A stretch of 64,000 bases of DNA from Rhizomys pruinosus (taxonomy: Eukaryota > Chordata > Mammalia > Rodentia > Spalacidae): positions 591,930 through 655,929 of the forward strand of contig VZQC01008854.1 of NCBI GenBank assembly GCA_009823505.1, read 5' to 3'. This document shows positions 55,640 to 64,000 of the stretch, piece by piece. Made by a program: the position numbers and the translations under genes. Numbering within the stretch: position 1 is the first letter of the stretch; each line of letters begins with the position of its first letter. Under the pieces are notes generated by a model. The model had not been told where the DNA came from and did no database searches. It was given only the letters and a program-made list of their open reading frames with translations.

Positions 55640-55856
55640 ATTTTTAAAAATTTTTATGTATATGTGTGTATTGCATGTATACATGCAGGTGAACCTGTGT
55701 CATGCAATGTCTGAGGCTGAGAGAAGAGGGTGATAGATCCCCTGGAACTATGGTTATGGATGGTTGTTAGCCACCATTTGAGTTTCTGGGATTTGAACCC
55801 AGGTCCTCTGCAAGAGCCGCCAATGCTCTTAACCACTGAGCCACCTCTTCTGGCTC
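55640..55856 (-). mobile_element. B2/B3 SINE, antisense
   Basis: 'tatgtatatgtgtgtattgc', GAGAGAAGAGGGTGATAGATC, 'gaacccaggtcctctgcaag' and 'ctcttaaccactgagccacc'. Confidence 0.88.
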
Positions 55857-56331
55857 TATTTTTAGATTTTTTTGAATGAAGCTCCATATATTTCCACGAT
55901 GGTTGCATGAATTTGTATTCTCACACTCCCTGGCAATTCTTTTTCCTCTACATCCTTGTGAGCATTTAATTACTCACTTTTGTTTGTCTTATAATTCTCA
56001 TACTAAGCAGGGTGAGATTATATCTTTTTGTAGTTTTGATTTGCAGTTCCCTCATTGTTAATTATATTAAACATTTTTTCATATGTTTTGGCCATTTACA
56101 TTTCTTCTTTGGAGAAGTGTCTTTTCAGATATTTTGTCATTTTCTGTTCCGATTATTCATCTACAGCTAATTAGTTCTCTACAAAGTTTTATCATTGGTG
56201 AAGGAAAGACACTTTTTAAATAAATGGTAATAGGAAAACCAGGTGTCCCTATGCAGAAGATTGAAATTTAATTTTTACCTTTACAAAATCAACCGGAAAT
56301 AGATCAAATATTAAAATACAAGAGCCATATG

Positions 56332-56690
56332 TGGTGGTTTGAATGAGTGTCCCCCATAGGCTTTAAGTATTCAGACATTTGTCTCCAGTTGGTGGCACTG
56401 TTCTTGGAAGTCTTAGAAGGTGTGGCCATGCTAGAGGAAATACGTTACTGGGGGCAGGCTTAGTGAGTTTAACAAGCCTTGCGGTCTCCAGTTGCTCTCT
56501 CTGCTTCCTGTGCTCATTGCCAGATGTGACCCTCGGCTTGCTGCTCCAGCTCCAGCCACCATGCCTCCCGCCACAATGGACTCTAATTCCCTGGAACTGT
56601 CAATTGTAAGCTCAAATAAACTCTTCCTTTTATAAGTTCCTTTGGTCATGGTGTTTTATCACAGCAAAAGAAAAGTGACTAATACACCAT
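56332..56690 (+). mobile_element. URR1-like hAT-Charlie element inside old L1
   Basis: Starts ATGTGGTGGTTTGAATGAG and ends GTGACTAATACACCAT; internal 'tcccccataggctttaagta', CAGTTGGTGGCACTG, CACCATGCCTCCCGCC, 'gctcaaataaactcttcc'. L1 ORF2 order continues across it. Confidence 0.87.
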
Positions 56691-56830
56691 AGTAGAAACC
56701 AGTAGAAGAAATTATAGGAGAAACACGTCACAACAGGAATAGACACTGATTTTTTTAAATGTGACTTCAAAGACACAGAAAACAAAGGCAAAAATATAGT
56801 AGGCAACTGAGGACATACCAACAAAACTGT

Positions 56831-57351
56831 TTTTTGTTTTTGTTTTGTTTTGTTTTTATTTTGTTTTTACTTCAGGTAATATTTTATTTCCATACTCTTA
56901 TATGACACTTGCAGCACAGGTTACTCAATCTCATTGTGACATAAAACCCACACTTAGAGTGCATCCAGTGTGCTTAAGGGATGCAGGTAAAGCCACACAA
57001 AGTCCCAAGCCCAGGACTCCTCGCGGGGAACGACACTTAACCATGTCTCCTTTGGGGGTTTGGAGGACTGTGCTTCCTCTGCATGCTGACTCCCATCAGA
57101 ACAAGGAAAAGTTTGTTGTGATACTTCAGCACAAATCAACAAATACAAGAGTCAGGATCAGCCATCAAGAGCTGCCTGGGTTAATGGCAAAGCAATGGGC
57201 AAAAGGACAGTGATGCCCTAAGCCTGCCCTGTGGTCTCCTCCTAATGTGGTCACTACACTACTGTGACAAAAAAAAAGCAAAATGGAAAAAAAATCATCC
57301 CCTAACAGAATTGCTTTAGAGATACAGATTCTTAACAATTAAAACAAATCC
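56831..57351 (-). pseudogene. Retrocopy of an unidentified mRNA 3' UTR
   Basis: On the minus strand the sequence ends GGAAATAAAATATTACCTGA (poly(A) signal) then an A-rich tail with C interruptions (56831-56872 on the plus strand: TTTTG repeats). A(C/T)AAAACTGT at 56821-56830 and 57352-57361 looks like a target-site duplication with one mismatch. GC content and complexity differ from the surrounding L1. I do not recognise the parent gene; the frames in either direction (122 codons plus, 64 codons minus) are probably incidental. Confidence 0.6.
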
Positions 57352-57520
57352 ATAAAACTGTGTGTAGAAACTCTGTGCTTGGTGTCAATTAAAAGCAAAC
57401 TCAGCAAAGAGTAAGAAATTAGAAAATAAACAATCAATAGAGTCAAGAGATAATCTAAAAAACAGGGCAATTGTGAACTATTCATTTAACACAGCATGAA
57501 TATCCAGAAAGTTTACAGCC

Positions 57521-57622
57521 AGAGAAGGGGGTAGAGGCAAATGTCTGTAATCCCAACACTAAGGATGCTAAAGCAGGTAGATCTGTATGTATGTATTCTT
57601 AGACAGTGAGCTACCCAGCCCT
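57521..57622 (+). mobile_element. B1-like fragment, diverged
   Basis: 'gtctgtaatcccaacactaa', GGATGCTAAAGCAGGTAGAT, then a broken core (AGTGAGCTACCCAGCCCTACC). Confidence 0.55.
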
Positions 57623-58320
57623 ACCTGATACGTCTACAATGGAATCTCTACACCTAAGGCTCAAGGAACATCACAGAAGGGGCAGCTTGTAAGAACCAGA
57701 GGGACAAGACATCTGCTGCTAGTTAATGTATTCTAGACATGACAAGGAAGCTGAAACTATGAAATCATAGCATGGTAGCCTTACAAGATCTGCTAATGAG
57801 AAAACAGTTGACATGCCAGTGTGGATGGGGGAAATTTCACATGGTCCCACCTCAAGATGAAGAACTAAAGACAATCAGTAGATCCAGGGGGGAGAAAAAT
57901 ACATTTTCCCCAGTGACTAGCTCCCTGAAAGATTATCTATCTAATCACAAGTGGACAAGCTTAAACACATGTACATATGAGCATCACTAAATGGACGCAG
58001 TGCAATATACATGACAGATATATGATAGATGGATAGATAGATGATAGACAGATAGATGATAGATAGATAGATGATAGATTATAGATGATATATGATAGAT
58101 AGATGATAGATAGATAGATATATAAGGATAGACGATAGATAAATAGGTAGATAGATAGATAGATGATTGAGATATACATGACAATGATGGATGGATAGAT
58201 AGATAGATAGATATAATAATAATAATCAAAGAAGAGGACAAAAAATGAGGAGGGGCCATGGGAGGATTTGCAGGTGGCCTGGGATGTGTGTGAAATTCTG
58301 GAAAACAATTTTAAAACTAT
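57623..58320 (+). mobile_element. Lx-like LINE-1 3'-UTR
   Basis: 'acgtctacaatggaatctct', AAGGCTCAAGGAACATCACA, 'gtaagaaccagagggacaag', 'tgagcatcactaaatggacg', then after the GATA tract GAAGAGGACAAAAAATGAGG and 'tgtgtgtgaaattctggaaa'. This is the Lx-type 3'-UTR order. Confidence 0.75.
58015..58227. repeat. Compound (GATA)n microsatellite
   Basis: GATA units mixed with GATG, GACA and TATA variants over about 210 bp, ending AATAATAATAAT. It expanded inside an L1 3' UTR. The long minus-strand frames here encode only low-complexity Ile/Tyr/Ser. Confidence 0.96.
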
Positions 58321-58329
58321 ATTTAAAAA

Positions 58330-58395
58330 TCTGGGTTCCCAAACCAGCCTGGGCTATTTAATGAGACTCTGTCTCAACAAAAATTAAATAAATAC
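58330..58395 (+). mobile_element. B1 3'-end fragment
   Basis: AACCAGCCTGGGCTATTTAA and GAGACTCTGTCTCAACAAAA, the last third of a 7SL-derived SINE. Confidence 0.6.
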
Positions 58396-58759
58396 ATAAA
58401 TGCAAACACAAATCAAATAAATCTATAAGGAAATCAAGAGTGTGAGTTTCTTTATAATATTTCCTGGAGATTCAGCCAAGTTGTGGCAGGCATTAATAGT
58501 TCCTTTCTTTGTACCCATAAGTAATGTTCCAGGATATCCCCTTCCTGCTCCTCAGTATGAGATCTTTGCTGTTTTATTTACAAATTTTCTGTCAGTCTCA
58601 ATGAAATGTCAGTCTTGTCTTTTATCTGTTTTCTGAATGAACTATTTCTTTCCTGTTTTAGTCCTGTTTTTTATATATCTCAGTCTCTTGTTAACAGGTA
58701 GCTTCCAATACATTCATTGAGTCCAAACTTTGTTTTCTATTGACAAATTCTTTCAAATA
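58396..58759. other. Unique sequence
   Basis: No gene or repeat is recognised. Confidence 0.5.
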
Positions 58760-58910
58760 TCAAAAGATGTTTGCTTGTTTGTTTATTTTTTGTTTGTTTG
58801 TTTGTTTGTTTGTTTTTGAGACAGGGTCTCCCTGTAACCCCAGCTGCCCTAGTATTCATTGTGTAGACCTGCTTCTGCCTCCTGAGTGCTGGAATCACAG
58901 GGCTGTGCCT
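58760..58910 (-). mobile_element. (TTTG)n plus internally deleted B1, antisense
   Basis: A TTTG tract (to about 58815, the expanded A-rich tail) then GAGACAGGGTCTCCCTGTAA, CATTGTGTAGACC joined directly to TGCTTCTGCCTCCTGAG: the central B1 part is missing. Confidence 0.85.
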
Positions 58911-59059
58911 TGAAGAGAATGAAATGCTATCCCCTTCCCTTTGTGTTTTATTTCCTCACCACCCTCAAGTGACTAAGCCTCCTCCATCATGGGTCCCTGC
59001 CATGATTTATGTTAACTGAGAGCTATTAAGTAGCTTTGCATCCTGAGATAATTCCTTCT
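58911..59059. other. Unassigned, possibly old L1
   Basis: No clear match, though it leads straight into antisense L1. Confidence 0.35.
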
Positions 59060-59447
59060 TCTTATATTTTTAAATTTTACATTTAAGTCCACAAGCAATT
59101 GTAAATTAATTTCTTTATAGAGAGACTTAAAGTGTATTTTGATTTTGCTGTAGATTTGTTTGATTTCATTTTTATCTTGACTATGGTTATCCAATTGCCT
59201 CAGCACTCTTTGTGAAAGACTATTTCTTCACTGAATTTCTTTTGGGTCTTTATAAAAATAAACCAGTTGGCCATGTCACAATCATGGGCTTCACTGCATG
59301 TATATATCCTCATCCTATGTCAAAGGTGGCTGTTGTAGCATATGATAAGCCAGACATTGGTAAGGGAATTCTTTCATTTGTTCTTTCTCAACATGTTATT
59401 AGCTATTCCAGGCCCTTTGCCTTTATGTACTTGTCTTAGAATATGTT
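59060..59447 (-). mobile_element. Old LINE-1 (L1M-like) ORF2 fragment, antisense
   Basis: 'tgtaaattaatttctttata', 'ggttatccaattgcctcagc', CTTTGTGAAAGACTATTTC, 'ataaaccagttggccatgtc' and 'ctattccaggccctttgcct' follow the complement of ORF2. Confidence 0.7.
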
Positions 59448-59721
59448 TATCTGTTTATTTATTGAATTTTTGAGATTTTCATATGATGTGGCTTGATGGT
59501 ATTTAGTGCCCTTCCCAATCCTCACCTCCCTCTACTGCTGCCAGCCCACATTAATGTGCTCGCATATATAATATGGCCTAGGGTCTAATTTGTGTCCCCA
59601 AATGTCCTCCAGTGTGGGTTCATCCACTGGGCCCACCAAGAGTCAACTCCATATAAGACACTCTTTCCACCTCTCAACAGCCATCAAGAGCCAAAAGTTC
59701 CTTGGGTTTAGCTGAGATTTT

Positions 59722-59937
59722 TTATTTAATTTTTAAATTTTATGTGGATGAATGTATTTCCTGCATGTATGTAACTGCACCTGTGTCATGCAACATCTGC
59801 AGAGGTCAAAAGAGGATGTCAGGTCCCCTGAAACTAGAATTATAGGTAGTTGTTAGCTGCCATGTGGCTCTCGGAATCCAACCCTGAACCTCTGCAAAAA
59901 TAGCCGGTTCTCATAACCATTGACCCATCTATCCAGG
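59722..59937 (-). mobile_element. B3 SINE, antisense, inside L1
   Basis: 'ttatgtggatgaatgtattt', 'gcagaggtcaaaagaggatg', 'gctgccatgtggctctcgga', 'ttgacccatctatccagggc'. L1 3'-UTR sequence continues on both sides. Confidence 0.87.
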
Positions 59938-62835
59938 GCGAGATGGGATTTCTTACCCACCTCTGCGTGACTAGGATAGAATTGCAGTCTGAGCTTGCAT
60001 AGGACTTGTGTAGGCTGTGACAATTCCTGTGAATTCATATGAGTAACTGACCAGCTGTGTGAAAAAAAAAATTCTATTTCATTATGGACATCCACCTTCC
60101 TTGAGTCTTACAATCATTCCTCTTGCTCTCTTACAATGGTCCCTTGGCCTTGGGGGTGCAGAGGCTTGACGTAGGGTTAAGGGTTTCAGAGACACTTACT
60201 CTCTGTGTTTTACCAGTTCTGTAACTCTGTAATAGTCTCTATTTCAAAAAGAAGCTTCTTTGATGACAAATAAAAGGTACACTTGTCTGTAAATATGAGG
60301 CTGAATATTTAGAATAAAGTAAAAAATTATGTTCATGTAGGAATGTAGCAAAAGTAAGTTTTCCTCTAGGATCTAAGACCTCTGGACATATGTATTTGGC
60401 TATGCTTACAGTAGCATACATGAGTTCCCTCCCACTGAGCAGGCCTTAATTCCAATTAGACAACTGTTGATTACTTGCAAGATAAAAGTATAACTAGTGT
60501 GCCAATAATGATAGTTTGAATGCCCAGTTGTTCTTTATTGGTTTTATAGCAGAGTAGGGCCATTGATTTTTTTTCTTCCTTGGAAGTTTGTATAATATAC
60601 TCTGATAGTTCAAGAGTTAGTCTTCAGTGAGGAGGGGTCCAAGTCAGTTCCATCTTAATTGTTTCAAGCCCTGTGTCTGAATTGTGACCTGTCTTCAGCA
60701 ACAGGGATTTACTTTCAAGTCCTGGGAGGCAATCAAATGCTATGACAATAGCCTGGGGTGTTTTTAGAGTCTCTTGAACAACCCTGGCCAACAATTCCAA
60801 GGGAAGTTTCTCCTGCCCAAGAGACTAAGAGGTCTCTCACTCCTCCTGTATAAACCTCTCTATAAAGTCCTCCCCCTTTTACATTTCTCCCTTGATAACA
60901 GCTGTCTCCTACTATGCCCCTGTCTTGAGCTCTTTCTTCCCCTTTATCCTCAGGGTTCCTTTCCATTTTCCTGCTCCTGCAGTTACATCAGGATATAAAT
61001 CCCCATCTAGGGATTTAGAGCTAAAGATTCACAAATGAGAAGGAATGTATACCACTTATTTTTCTGAGTCTGTATTACTTCAGTTAGTATAACATTCTCT
61101 AGTTCCATCCATTTCCCTCAAAATTTCCTAATTTCATTTTTCTTCATTACTGAGTAGAACTCCATTATGTAAATGTAATATATTTTCATTTTGCATTCAT
61201 CAGTTGAGGGACGTTTAGATTGTTTCCATTTCTTAGCTATTGTGAAAAGATCACCAACAACCAATGTACAAGTATCCCTCTGGTAGGATGAGTCCTTTGG
61301 TTATATTCTAAGGAGTGGTTATGACTGAATCATATGGTAGATTTATTTTTAATTTTTTAAGAGTTCTCTATAATGGTTTCCACAGTGGTTGTACCAGTTC
61401 ACAGCCACACCAACAGTAGAGGAGGGTCTCCCTTTTGTCATCTCCATGCCAGCATTTGGTGTCATTTATTCTCTTAATCTTGGTTAAATGACTTGCATTT
61501 CCTTAATTACTAAGAATGCTGAAATCTCTATTCAGATCCATAGCCCATTTTTAATTAAATCATTTACTTTCTTGCTTCTTGTTTTGTGTGTTTTTTTTTT
61601 TTTTGAGTTCTTTGTATATTCTGGATATCAATCTACTATCAGATGAATAGCTGGTGAAAAATTTCTCCTACTCTGTAGACTTCCACTTCATGTGATTGGT
61701 TATTTCCTTTGCTACAAAAAGGCTTTTTGCTTTAAAAAGTCCCCATCTATTTGTTTTTCAGTTGTGTACCTTAATTCCAGAGTAACTGGTGTCTGACTTA
61801 GAAAGTCCTTCCCTGCACCTATATCTTGTAGGGCACTGCATATGTGGTTTCAAAGTTTCAGGTTTCACAACAAGGTCTTTCGTGAATGTTGATAAGTATA
61901 GGTCTAATTTCATTCTTCTACATGTAGAGATCCAGTGGGTGTTCTCAACACTTCTGTCAAATATCAGATGGCTATAATCATGGGCCCTTATGTTTCAATA
62001 ATCCATTTTATTCTATCGATATACAAGTCTGGTTTTGTGCCAATACTGGGCTGTTTTTTTTCTATGGTTCTGTAATATAGATTGAAATCTACCAGGTAAT
62101 TCCCTGGCATTGCTCTTTCTGCTAAGGATTGTTTGGGCTACCTGGAGTCTTTTGTGTTTCCATATAAATTTTATAATATACTTTCTATTTTTTTGAAGAC
62201 TGTCACAGGGGTTTTGATTGAGATTGCATTGAATCTAAATTGCTTTTGTTAGGATGGTAATTTTTACAATATTGGTTCTACCAATCCATGAGCGCAAGAA
62301 GTCTTTCCTTTCTTTGTGTCTCCCTTAACTTCTTTCTTCAAAGTTTTAAAAATTTAAGAAAATGTTTTTATGTCTTTGATTATGTTTATCCATAGATATT
62401 TTATATATAATTATTGAGGTAATGGTGAAGTCTTTCTCTGATTGCTTATTTGTATATAGAAATAGTACTGCTTTTTTAAAATTGATTTTGTAACCTGCCA
62501 CTTTCCTGAAAGTGTTGATCATTCTTAAAATTTTCTGGTGGAATTTTTGGGATATCATGTATATCATATCATCTGAAAATAACAATTTAAATTCTTGCAT
62601 TCCAATTTGTTATGCCTTTAATTTCCTTCTATTTTCTTATTGCTCTAGCAAAGTTTCAAGCACTATATTGAAAAAGATTGGGGGTGGGACCTGACTTATT
62701 TCCTGATTTTACTGGGAATACTTCAATTTTTTCCTAATTTAGATTGATGGTGGCTGTCAGTTTGTTGTATAGGATCTTAATTATGTTGAGGTATGCTCTA
62801 TCCCATCCAATTCTCTATAGACATTTATTGTGAAT

Positions 62836-63106
62836 GCATGTTGGATTTTTTAAAATTTTTTATTTATTTGTGTATGTGTATGAATGTACTGTCTGCATGC
62901 AAGTTTGTGCACCCATGTCGTGCAATGCCGCGGAGGTCAGAAGAGGGTGTTGGATTCCCCTGGAACTGGAGTTCTCCTGGAATTGGAGTTTCAGATGGTT
63001 CTCAGCCGCCATGTGGGTGCTGGGGATCGAACCCGGGTCCTCTGTAAGAGCGGTCGGCACTCTTAACCACTAGGCCATCTCTCCAGCCCCGCATGTTGGA
63101 TTTTTT
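62836..63106 (-). mobile_element. B2-family SINE, antisense, 16-bp target-site duplication
   Basis: GCATGTTGGATTTTTT at 62836-62851 and 63091-63106 brackets 62852-63090. Intact head (complement of GGGGCTGGAGAGATGGCC), B box, internal quasi-duplication and preserved CpGs (GCCGCGG) point to a young copy. Confidence 0.97.
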
Positions 63107-63840
63107 GTCAAAGACCTTTGTGTCTATTGAAATGCTTGTGTGACTTTTGTCTTAGGTTGATTTATAAGATTTATTATGATTATTGGCTTATACATTGAAT
63201 TGTTCCTGGAACACTCTGGAATAAAGTTGATCACCTACTTGATAATGGTGGATGATCTTTCTGATGTGTGTCTGTATGTAACTGGTGGATATTTTGTTGA
63301 GAATTTTAGCATTTATGTCAGTAGGAATATGGCTATGGTTTTCTTTTCTGTTGTTCTTATGTCTTTGCCTGATTTTAGTGTTAGAGTGATATTGGCATCA
63401 TAGAAGGAGCTTTGGAGTTCTGTTTATGTGTTTTTATTAATTTAAGTAGTATTGATTGTACCTCTTTTTTGAAGGTATGGTAAAATTCAGTGAATCCGTT
63501 GGGGCCTGGACTTTTTTAGTAGGTAGATTTTATATTACTGTTACAGATTCTTATTTGTTACGGTTCTGTTTAAGCTATTGATCTTTTCTTGGTTTAACTT
63601 TTGTGGTTTCTATAAATTTAAAAATGTGTCCATTTCTTTTAGATTTTAAAATTTAATAGAGTATATTCCCTTATGATGTTCTATATCTTTTTAATCTCAG
63701 TTGTGGTATTTACTCTTCTCTGATTTTGTTGAATTGGGTTTGCTCTTTCTTTTGTTTAACTGGGATAAAGGTCTGTGTATCTTGTTTATCTTTTCAAAAA
63801 TACAGATCTTAAATTCATTCTTTTTATTGTTTTCTTTTTT

Positions 63841-64000
63841 TATTTTATTTTATTTTTTTATTGATGCTTTGTGTATTTCATACATCATTTTCCAATTCAG
63901 TTCAGGCATATTTCCCTTTCCCTTCCCCCCTACCACCACCCCATCCCAGATCATGCATTTTTCCATAACTGTCCTGCATCTTTCTCTCAGTTTTTTTTTT
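63841..64000 (-). mobile_element. LINE-1 3' end, antisense, running off the window
   Basis: 'ttgatgctttgtgtatttca', 'tccaattcagttcaggcata', CCTTTCCCTTCCCCCCTACC and 'tgtcctgcatctttctctca' are nearly identical to 34675-34820, so the two copies share a recent source. Confidence 0.9.

Larger units (their letters stand above)
55865..57520 (-). mobile_element. Old LINE-1 with 5' inversion, minus orientation, hosting later insertions
   Basis: 55865-56165 is antisense ORF2 C-terminal sequence ('ccacgatggttgcatgaatt', 'ctccaaagaag' complement near 56115). From about 56190 the strand flips to sense, more upstream ORF2: 56190-56331, 56691-56830 and about 57352-57520, ending GAATATCCAGAAAGTTTAC. In ORF2 order that outer end lies just before the start of the antisense part, as twin priming predicts. 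The sense part is interrupted by a URR1-like element (56332-56690) and an mRNA-type retrocopy (56831-57351), both therefore younger. Confidence 0.75.
59455..63840 (-). pseudogene. Long LINE-1, antisense: 3' UTR and ORF2
   Basis: The longest L1 here. 3' UTR at 59455-61015 (Lx-like landmarks 'cagtgtgggttcatccactg', 'gaattcatatgagtaactga', 'aagaagcttctttgatgaca'). ORF2 follows from 61015 to about 63840, C terminus first: 'tctagttccatccatttccc', 'cacagccacaccaacagtag', 'tctactatcagatgaatagc', 'tttgggctacctggagtctt'. The reverse-transcriptase block near 62560-62350 reads LLFSDDMIYMI on the minus strand, a form of the (F)ADD active site, then LYTNKQSEKD. Every frame is broken. It is 5' truncated, and a B3 (59722-59937) and a B2 (62836-63106) are inserted in it. 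Confidence 0.87.

Noticed and set aside
56845..57213. 122-codon plus-strand frame
   Set aside because: It runs antisense to a 3'-UTR-type retrocopy with a minus-strand poly(A) signal, so coding is unlikely.
57961..58308. 115-codon minus-strand frame rich in Ile, Tyr and Ser
   Set aside because: Translation of a GATA microsatellite.
1..64000. CRISPR arrays, operons, bacterial promoters, phage or plasmid features
   Set aside because: The sequence is mammalian and repeat-dense; the direct repeats seen are microsatellites, tandem duplications or target-site duplications.

Overview
This window looks like intergenic DNA from a myomorph rodent. It carries B1 (7SL-derived), B2/B3, ID-like and B4-like SINEs, Lx-type LINE-1 3' ends, and URR1/RCHARR1-like hAT-Charlie DNA elements, which together are typical of that group. 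I cannot name the species. The younger B2 copies carry a 17+17 bp internal quasi-duplication that I do not recall from mouse or rat B2, so a less-studied muroid or dipodoid is plausible. I found no intact cellular protein-coding gene, no functional RNA gene, and no bacterial features. Nearly every longer open frame falls in LINE-1, SINE or retrocopy sequence.

Layout. 1-5.3 kb: degenerate minisatellite, a B2 with a 17-bp target-site duplication (TSD), B1/B3 copies, a possible mRNA retrocopy and an L1 3' end. 5.3-7.2 kb: two inverted arms of about 390 bp sharing the same ID/unique/B2/B1 arrangement around a 1.1-kb spacer. 7.2-19 kb: mostly unique DNA with B1, B2, URR1, RCHARR1, MIR-like and old L1 pieces. 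19.3-23.5 kb: two back-to-back L1 insertions with 5' inversions. 23.5-27.3 kb: unique DNA and old antisense L1. 27.4-33.9 kb: a long sense L1 broken by another L1, a B2, a 49-bp insert with TSD and a long A tract. 34-42 kb: URR1, L1 tails, B2, B4-like, RCHARR1 and long unique stretches. 42.4-48.3 kb: a broken L1 with recognisable ORF1 and ORF2 parts, interrupted by B1s, an old L1 and a probable assembly join at a lone N (46471). 48.3-53.5 kb: unique DNA, a perfect 20-bp hairpin, a MIR, and a full-length UBE2V2 processed pseudogene with its TSD. 54-58.4 kb: nested L1 pieces, one more 5'-inverted L1, a URR1, an unidentified 3'-UTR retrocopy and GATA repeats. 59-64 kb: a long antisense L1 holding a B3 and a B2, then an antisense L1 3' end running off the window.

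Nothing here forms a pathway or operon. What the window records is retrotransposition: target-site duplications, 5' truncations, twin-priming inversions and nested insertions give a relative time order. I see no novel functional system. The strongest leads are the B2 subfamily signature, the inverted duplication, the 5'-inverted L1s, the perfect hairpins and the suspected assembly join.
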